Shown here: in pieces, positions 58,274-64,000 of the stretch
How the letters are laid out: every line of letters starts with the position of its first letter
How positions within the stretch are numbered: position 1 is the stretch's first letter
Assembly: GCA_946002055.1 (NCBI GenBank)
Contig: CAMFYL010000002.1
Span: 78,014 to 142,013, forward strand
Source of the DNA: an uncultured Roseburia sp.
GTDB taxonomy: Bacteria > Bacillota > Clostridia > Lachnospirales > Lachnospiraceae
DNA length: 64,000 bases
Reading direction: 5' to 3'
Translations under genes and position numbers: made by a program
Notes under the pieces: generated by a model
Seen by the model: only the letters and a program-made list of their open reading frames with translations
The model's database searches: none
Told to the model about the DNA's origin: nothing

Positions 58274-58304
58274 AATCGCCCCGCATTTTGCGGGGCGATT
58301 TTTT
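58274..58304 (+). terminator. Rho-independent terminator
   Basis: AATCGCCCCGCATTTTGCGGGGCGATT + TTTT. Confidence 0.92.
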
Positions 58305-58305
58305 G

Positions 58306-58356
58306 TGCCATTAGGGACGGATACTAATGGCATGCAGGTCTGTTCCCAATGGCTCC
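58306..58356. repeat. REP-like palindromic repeat, copy III (inverted relative to copy I)
   Basis: TGCCATTAGGGACGGATACTAATGGCA...TGTTCCCAATGGCTCC; the segment GCCATTAGGGACGGATACTAATGGC equals the reverse complement of copy I. Confidence 0.8.
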
Positions 58357-58541
58357 GGATAGATACCTGCTTGACAATTAGAAATGGTTGATATGAGACT
58401 TTTATTTTGAATGTACGTATATCACTTTGATGCAAATCCTTTCTCTTTCATAAATTATATTGATAAATCCCTGATTTTCACATATAATATTACAAACACA
58501 TGCAAAACAACTACACAAAGTATGGTGAAGGAGGAATTGTT

Positions 58542-58838
58542 ATGGCAGAACAGGTATTGATTCAATTTCGTGCAGATAAAGCATTAAAACAGGAGGTTGC
58601 AGAGATTTACGAGAGTCTTGGTATGGATTTACCAACAGCTTTCCGCATGTTTATGACTAGAAGTAAGATGGTTAAAGGGCTTCCATTTGAGGCGACATTA
58701 CCAGACACAACTATTACAAGGGCAGAGGCTAAGAATGCATTCTATGAGCTGAGAGAGCAGGCTGCTGATGTGCCAGAGATGTCTCTTGATGAAATTAATG
58801 CTGAAATATCAGCTGTTAGAGCTGAAAGAAAAAGGTAA
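58542..58838 (+). CDS. RelB/DinJ-family antitoxin
   Basis: VLIQFRADKALKQEVAEIYESLGMDLPTAFRMFMTRSKMVKGLPFEA. Likely start at ATG 58542 after GGAGG. Confidence 0.85.
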   Translation: MAEQVLIQFRADKALKQEVAEIYESLGMDLPTAFRMFMTRSKMVKGLPFEATLPDTTITRAEAKNAFYELREQAADVPEMSLDEINAEISAVRAERKR

Positions 58839-58844
58839 GTGCTT

Positions 58845-59276
58845 ATGGTGTATTATGCAGTTATAGATACAAACGTTTTCATTTCAGCCTTGCTTTCAAA
58901 ACGAGCAGATGCGGCAACAGTACGAGTATTAGATGCAATGTTTGATGGTAAAATTGTACCGTTGTATCATGAGGATATTTTGGCGGAATATGATGAAGTG
59001 CTCCATAGAAGCAAGTTTCATTTTAAAGAAGAGACAATCCAGCTGGTTATAAATTCAGTGAAGCAATATGGTGTGGAAGTGTTTCCAAAACCTACAGGTG
59101 AGATACTGGTTGACATGGATGATTTGGTATTTTATGAGGTTGCTATGGAGAAGAGAGATGATGATGCCTATTTGGTAACAGGTAATCAGAAGCATTATCC
59201 GATAAAGGACTTTATTGTAACACCAGCTGAAATGATGGAGATTATTGATAGCAGTTACGAATGTAGTAGAAGATAG
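58845..59276 (+). CDS. PIN-domain toxin, PIN_3/COG1569-like
   Basis: YYAVIDTNVFISALLSKRADAATVRVLDAMFDGKIVPLYHEDILAEYDEVL...DDAYLVTGNQKHYP; immediately after the antitoxin. Confidence 0.85.
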   Translation: MVYYAVIDTNVFISALLSKRADAATVRVLDAMFDGKIVPLYHEDILAEYDEVLHRSKFHFKEETIQLVINSVKQYGVEVFPKPTGEILVDMDDLVFYEVAMEKRDDDAYLVTGNQKHYPIKDFIVTPAEMMEIIDSSYECSRR

Positions 59277-59301
59277 AATAATGATTCGTGGAGGTGTAAG
59301 G

Positions 59302-59583
59302 ATGAAAAAGAATGTGATATGTATTCTCATGTTGATAGCAGTCGTGGCTTTGGCAATTTGCTCGTGGTTTGTTTTGCCGGATGTTGTGACAGTGCAGATC
59401 AATCATAAGGGACAGGCTACCAACGCATTGCCAAAGGCTCTTGCAATTGCAATTCCAACCATAATCACATTTGCCGGTTCTATATGGCAAATGTGGTGGA
59501 AGGACGAGAAAAATGTAAAAGGGTATGTTGTTGCCATAGTTGGAATCTTTGTGATGATAGCAACGGTTTTATTTAACAGATAA
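59302..59583 (+). CDS. Small membrane protein, DUF1648-like
   Basis: LPDVVTVQINHKGQATNALPKALAIAIPTIITFAG pattern; start at 59302 after GGAGG. Confidence 0.65.
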   Translation: MKKNVICILMLIAVVALAICSWFVLPDVVTVQINHKGQATNALPKALAIAIPTIITFAGSIWQMWWKDEKNVKGYVVAIVGIFVMIATVLFNR

Positions 59584-59626
59584 ATGGAAACATAGATGAT
59601 GCAAGATAAACATTTAGGGGAAAACA

Positions 59627-60271
59627 ATGAAAAATCAAATCAAGTACATTTTGGCATCCAATTCGCCACGAAGGCGCCGGCTTTTAGGACAAATGGGAAT
59701 TGATTTTGAGGTACAGGCTTATGATGTGGATGAATCCACATCGCTCACAGATCCATCGGAAATCGTCTTGGAACTTTCAAAGAAAAAAGCAGAAGCCTAC
59801 TTCAACCATCTGCCATTGGTAGAATACAATGAGCCGGCCTTGGAACGAATCGTCATAGCGGCAGATACCATTGTATGTGTCGATCAAAAAATTCTTGGCA
59901 AACCGGAGACAAAAGACGAGGCGTATCGTATGTTAAACCTTCTCTCAGGCAAGGTACATCAGGTCTACACGGGTGTGACCATCATATGGATCACACCTAG
60001 CGAGGGCTTAGAAAAACGATGCGATAAATTTACAAAGTCCTTTTACGAAAAGACCGATGTCTTTGTAAAGGAAATGAGCGATCAGGAAATCTGGGACTAC
60101 ATAGCCACGGATGAACCCATGGATAAAGCCGGGGCATACGGCATACAGGGAGTCTTTGCAAAATACATTGACCACATTGAAGGGGATTACAACAACGTGG
60201 TGGGCTTACCAACAGATAGATTGAGAAGAGAGTTGGACAATCTTGCTGATACAGATAACATAGAAAAATAA
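59627..60271 (+). CDS. maf: Maf-family nucleoside triphosphate pyrophosphatase
   Basis: YILASNSPRRRRLLGQMGIDFEV, VIAADTIVCVDQKILGKPETKDEAYRMLNLLSGKVHQVYTGV. Confidence 0.94.
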   Translation: MKNQIKYILASNSPRRRRLLGQMGIDFEVQAYDVDESTSLTDPSEIVLELSKKKAEAYFNHLPLVEYNEPALERIVIAADTIVCVDQKILGKPETKDEAYRMLNLLSGKVHQVYTGVTIIWITPSEGLEKRCDKFTKSFYEKTDVFVKEMSDQEIWDYIATDEPMDKAGAYGIQGVFAKYIDHIEGDYNNVVGLPTDRLRRELDNLADTDNIEK

Positions 60272-60297
60272 AAAAGAGTTTGATGGAGGAAACGAAG

Positions 60298-60768
60298 ATG
60301 ATTAAATACTTGACAATGACAATTGAAAAACAAAAAAATATTGCGCTGATTGCACATGATGGGAAAAAGGCAGATATGTTGAAATGGTGTATGGACAATA
60401 AGGATATTTTACAGCAACATAACTTGTCAGGAACCGGTACAACGGCGAGAATGATAGCTGATCACGTGGGGCTTACCATAAAGGGATATAACAGCGGTCC
60501 ATTGGGCGGAGATCAGCAGATAGGAGCCAAAATCGTGGAAGGCAAGATTGATATGGTTATCTTTTTCTCAGATCCACTTGCGGCACAACCACATGATCCG
60601 GATGTTAAGGCGCTTTTGAGAATTGCACAGGTATATGACATACCGATTGCAAATAATATAGCAACGGCAGATTTTTTGATTCATTCCACATTGATGAATG
60701 AGCAGTATTCCCATGAGATAGAAAACTTTGAGAATACTGTGAAAGTGAGAGCGCAAGAAATGCAGTAA
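60298..60768 (+). CDS. mgsA: Methylglyoxal synthase
   Basis: IALIAHDGKKADMLKWC, GTGTTARMI, SGPLGGDQQIGAKIVEGKIDMVIFFSDPLAAQPHDPDVKALLRIA. Confidence 0.95.
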   Translation: MIKYLTMTIEKQKNIALIAHDGKKADMLKWCMDNKDILQQHNLSGTGTTARMIADHVGLTIKGYNSGPLGGDQQIGAKIVEGKIDMVIFFSDPLAAQPHDPDVKALLRIAQVYDIPIANNIATADFLIHSTLMNEQYSHEIENFENTVKVRAQEMQ

Positions 60769-60906
60769 TGTAAGTATGGAGTATTATCTTTCAATTCAAG
60801 GAAAACAGGCTCTATTTTTATATTGGAAAAACAAAGAAAAATCTTGTATAGTGAATGTATAAGGACAAAGGATATGTAAGGACAAACTTTATGGGGGAGA
60901 CATTAT

Positions 60907-63330
60907 ATGATGGGTATCAATAATCAATTTCTGGAGGAAACAGTTTTTGCTGTGGCTAACGGTTATGGCAATGTGAATCTTACCAAGGATATCATTCAGG
61001 GGGAAATGATGTATCAGCTCATTGACGGGGAGCCAAAGAGCTTAAATAAAAAACTGGGATTACCGGCAAATTCATCATATACAGATTATTTGAAGCATAG
61101 TGTTATGGGTGTTGCAGAGGAAGACCGAGAAGAATTTTTACAAATGTTTGATCGGAATCATCTTCTAAAATGCTATGAAAACGGAGAACACCATGTGTCA
61201 AACCGGTATTGGATTCGCTTCCCGAATCAGGAACCACTTTATGTGGAAAATCACTTTGCAATGTTTCGGGATGAGGAAACAGGAGATATTCTTGCTGTAG
61301 ATTATATTTTGGATCGGACCGAGCATTATCGCATCAAAAAACAGCAAGAAGAATTAGAAGAGAAGAATAAGAGACTGCAACATGCCCTTAGATATGAGCG
61401 GGAATATGCAGGCATGCTTTCAGCTCTTAAGAGAACATATTGGCAGGTTCTTTATGTGGATTTATCCACAGGTGTCTACAGCATCATCCATTCAGACAAG
61501 AACGTGGATGTGACAGGTAAGATAACGGGAGATGCAAAGGATGTCTTTCAAAAGTCTGCTATGTCATATGTTAAGGATGAGTACAGGGAAGAGATTAGCA
61601 ATTTTTTAGACATCAACACCTTGTGTCATCGCATTGTGGGAGGCGATGTCATATCAGCAGAGTATATGGATAGCACAGGCGAATGGAAAGAGTGTGCCTT
61701 CATTGCGTTGCAAAGAAATAGCGAGGGGGCTGTTTTGTCAGCTCTATTTACGATACGCGATATTAGCAAAGAGAAAAAACAGCAGATGGAACATAATCGT
61801 TTGCTGGAGCTTCGCATGAATACCATTTCAGAGGCCATTCATGGTGGATTTAAGCTGGGAAAGAACGATGAGAAGTTTTCTTTCATCAGAGTCTCAGAAC
61901 AGCTTGCAAATATGCTGGGATATGATACGGCCCAGGAGTTGGTAGAAGCTTCTGAGGGATGTATGGTTACAATCGTTCATCCTGAGGATGCGGCTCGTGA
62001 GATGCCGGGGGCAAAAAAATCCATTGAAACCGGCGAAATGTATACCATGCACTATAGGCTTCGCTGTAAGGATGGTACATGGAAGAATGTTGAGGACCGG
62101 GGGCGTCTGATTGTAAATGAAAAGGGTGAGGAGGAATTCTGGAGTTTCATTGTAGATCAGGATTTGTTGACGCAGTTGGAAACAGCAAACATTGCCAAGT
62201 CCAACTTCCTCTTTAATATGTCCCATGACATTCGAACACCGATGAACGCATTGCTGGGATATAACAAATTAATGAAAAAGGAGCTGAGTGATCCTAAGCT
62301 ATTAGAGTATCAAGAAAAAATGGAGCAGTCAGGTAATTTACTGCTTTCCATTATTAACAACGTGCTGGATATGGCTCGTATCGAAAGTGGCAAGACGGAG
62401 CTGAATGAGGGATGTTATGCTGTTGATCATTTATTAGATGATGTGGTGTGCGTATTTGAGGAGGCGGCCCAGAAGAAGGATATACACTTTACCTATGAGC
62501 TTCATGTAGAACATACATACGTTATGTGTGATGCAACGAAGGTAAAGGAAATCTTTATCAATCTTATTAGCAATGCCATCAAATACACCCCGGAGGGGGG
62601 CAGTGTAACAGTTGTGACAGGGGAGATTCCTTGTGAAAAAGATGGATATGTCTGTATCAAGACAGAGGTTATAGATACAGGTGTTGGTATGAGCAAGGAG
62701 TATTTACCACAACTCTTTGAATCCTTCTCCCGTGAAAGAAACACCACAATGGGAAAGGTGGCCGGAACAGGTCTTGGCATGTCCATTGTAAAAAGCCTTG
62801 TGGATATGATGGGTGGAACCATTGATGTGGAAAGTGAGCTGGGAAAGGGAACAAAATTTTCAGTCATCCTTCAACACAGAATTTCCGATGAGATTAGCCG
62901 GAAACACAAGAATATGATATCGGAAGCCGAGATGAGAGAAGTGATCAAAGGAAAAAAGATTCTCTTGGCTGAAGATAACGAGATGAATGCAGAAATCGCC
63001 ATGATTATTTTAGAGGATATGGGGTTTGTTGTGGAGCGCGTGGAAGACGGGTGCCAATGCGTGGCTAAGATAGAGCAGATGCCACCGGATGCCTACGACG
63101 TGATACTGATGGACATTCAGATGCCCAATATGGATGGCTATAATGCCACACAGCATATTCGACAGTTAAGTGATGGTGCAAAGGCAAATATCCCCATTGT
63201 GGCTATGACGGCAAATGCATTTTTGGAAGACAAGAATAGAGCTTTGGAAAATGGCATGAATGCTCATATTGCTAAGCCCATTGACGAGGAGAAGGTGATG
63301 GAGATTCTATTTACTATTTTTGAACAGTAG
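60907..63330 (+). CDS. Hybrid sensor histidine kinase with C-terminal receiver domain
   Basis: PAS-like region, His[18 protein letters not shown], HATPase [39 protein letters not shown], receiver [14 protein letters not shown]...[14 protein letters not shown]. Confidence 0.93.
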   Translation: MMGINNQFLEETVFAVANGYGNVNLTKDIIQGEMMYQLIDGEPKSLNKKLGLPANSSYTDYLKHSVMGVAEEDREEFLQMFDRNHLLKCYENGEHHVSNRYWIRFPNQEPLYVENHFAMFRDEETGDILAVDYILDRTEHYRIKKQQEELEEKNKRLQHALRYEREYAGMLSALKRTYWQVLYVDLSTGVYSIIHSDKNVDVTGKITGDAKDVFQKSAMSYVKDEYREEISNFLDINTLCHRIVGGDVISAEYMDSTGEWKECAFIALQRNSEGAVLSALFTIRDISKEKKQQMEHNRLLELRMNTISEAIHGGFKLGKNDEKFSFIRVSEQLANMLGYDTAQELVEASEGCMVTIVHPEDAAREMPGAKKSIETGEMYTMHYRLRCKDGTWKNVEDRGRLIVNEKGEEEFWSFIVDQDLLTQLETANIAKSNFLFNMSHDIRTPMNALLGYNKLMKKELSDPKLLEYQEKMEQSGNLLLSIINNVLDMARIESGKTELNEGCYAVDHLLDDVVCVFEEAAQKKDIHFTYELHVEHTYVMCDATKVKEIFINLISNAIKYTPEGGSVTVVTGEIPCEKDGYVCIKTEVIDTGVGMSKEYLPQLFESFSRERNTTMGKVAGTGLGMSIVKSLVDMMGGTIDVESELGKGTKFSVILQHRISDEISRKHKNMISEAEMREVIKGKKILLAEDNEMNAEIAMIILEDMGFVVERVEDGCQCVAKIEQMPPDAYDVILMDIQMPNMDGYNATQHIRQLSDGAKANIPIVAMTANAFLEDKNRALENGMNAHIAKPIDEEKVMEILFTIFEQ

Positions 63331-63389
63331 GAGAAAACTGTGGCAAGAACCTCGGAAGATGGTCTCTTGATGACATGCATAAGATTATA

Positions 63390-64000
63390 TTACCATACAC
63401 GGTTAACCAGGTCCTTACAGTAAGATAAAGAAAAGGAACTGTCTTGATTGCGAATCTCATTTTCGTTTGCCAGCGCGTCGGTGTATGCATCAAGGGGACA
63501 AACCGTTACACCATTTGTTCCTGTGGTTACGTGAGATACAAGCGGGATGATTTGGTGTTCATCGATGATAACGTTTCCCGTATCATCCTTTTTCAGTGTG
63601 ACTTGCGCCATACCTCCAATCATGCGATTGGCTATGCCGGCACCACTATCGCTTGTCCAGTTTACGAAGTTGCCGAGAGAGTAGTAAACAAGCATATGAT
63701 CTATTTGCTCCATAGGGCCAATGACGTGAGGGTGCGTGCCAAGAACAAGATCCACGCCATTTTCCGCAAAAAGCTTTGCCCATTTCTTTTGCATGGCGTC
63801 AGCTTCCAGATAGTACTCTGTTCCCCAGTGAGGACAAACAATGGTAAAATCTGCTTCTTCCTCGGCTCGTTTCATGTCTGCAATCACACTTTCTTCGGAT
63901 AGATAATCTACGGCGTAGGGCATATCCTTTGGTGGGGCAATGCCGTTGGTTCCGTGACAAACCACATCAAAACCTGCATTCACCAGTGCATCTGCCATTT
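63390..64000 (-). CDS. CapA/PgsA-type metallophosphatase-fold protein, 5' end beyond the window
   Basis: VCPHWGTEYYLEADAMQKKWAKLFAENGVDLVLGTHPHVIGPMEQIDHMLVYYSLGNFV is characteristic of PGA_cap proteins; frame open to the window edge. Confidence 0.85.
   Translation of the reverse strand, partial: MADALVNAGFDVVCHGTNGIAPPKDMPYAVDYLSEESVIADMKRAEEEADFTIVCPHWGTEYYLEADAMQKKWAKLFAENGVDLVLGTHPHVIGPMEQIDHMLVYYSLGNFVNWTSDSGAGIANRMIGGMAQVTLKKDDTGNVIIDEHQIIPLVSHVTTGTNGVTVCPLDAYTDALANENEIRNQDSSFSLSYCKDLVNRVW

Noticed and set aside
63444-63902. 152-aa ORF on the + strand
   Set aside because: Antisense to the CapA-like gene on the - strand, whose motifs (GTHPHV, YSLGNF) are clear.

Overview
This 64 kb window looks like a chromosomal segment of a Lachnospiraceae-like Firmicute; that assignment is inferred from gene content and order. 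Almost everything is on the + strand. Most of it is housekeeping: dtd, pyrBI, murE, priA-def-fmt-(yugP-like)-rsmB-rlmN-stp-prkC-rsgA-rpe-thiN, addBA, leuB-ilvD-ilvB-serC-serA, era-recO, glyS, ppdK, maf and mgsA. Two things stand out. (1) An apparent operon at ~27.6-36.3 kb encodes a CooC-type Ni-insertion ATPase, two HgdB/2-hydroxyacyl-CoA-dehydratase-like subunits, an HgdC/BadF-type ATPase activator, a 55-aa membrane peptide missed by the ORF track, a stand-alone protein resembling the middle domain of acetyl-CoA synthase (AcsB/CdhC), a 956-aa Fe-S/GltD-like flavoprotein and a HypA-type Ni chaperone. No CODH, CoFeSP or hydrogenase structural gene is visible here. I propose a Ni-linked, ATP-driven low-potential reductase or one-carbon system of unknown substrate. 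(2) A dispersed family of intergenic foldback elements has a conserved structured core (GGGTACTT...AGCGTGCCC). The outer arms are unrelated between copies but self-complementary within each copy, and one copy appears nested inside another. The window also contains a second, REP-like repeat family (GCCATTAGGGAC...), a RelB/DinJ-PIN toxin-antitoxin pair, a YqzL-like/recO overlap and several start-codon corrections. No tRNA, rRNA, CRISPR array or transposase gene was recognised. All family assignments are by eye; no searches were run.
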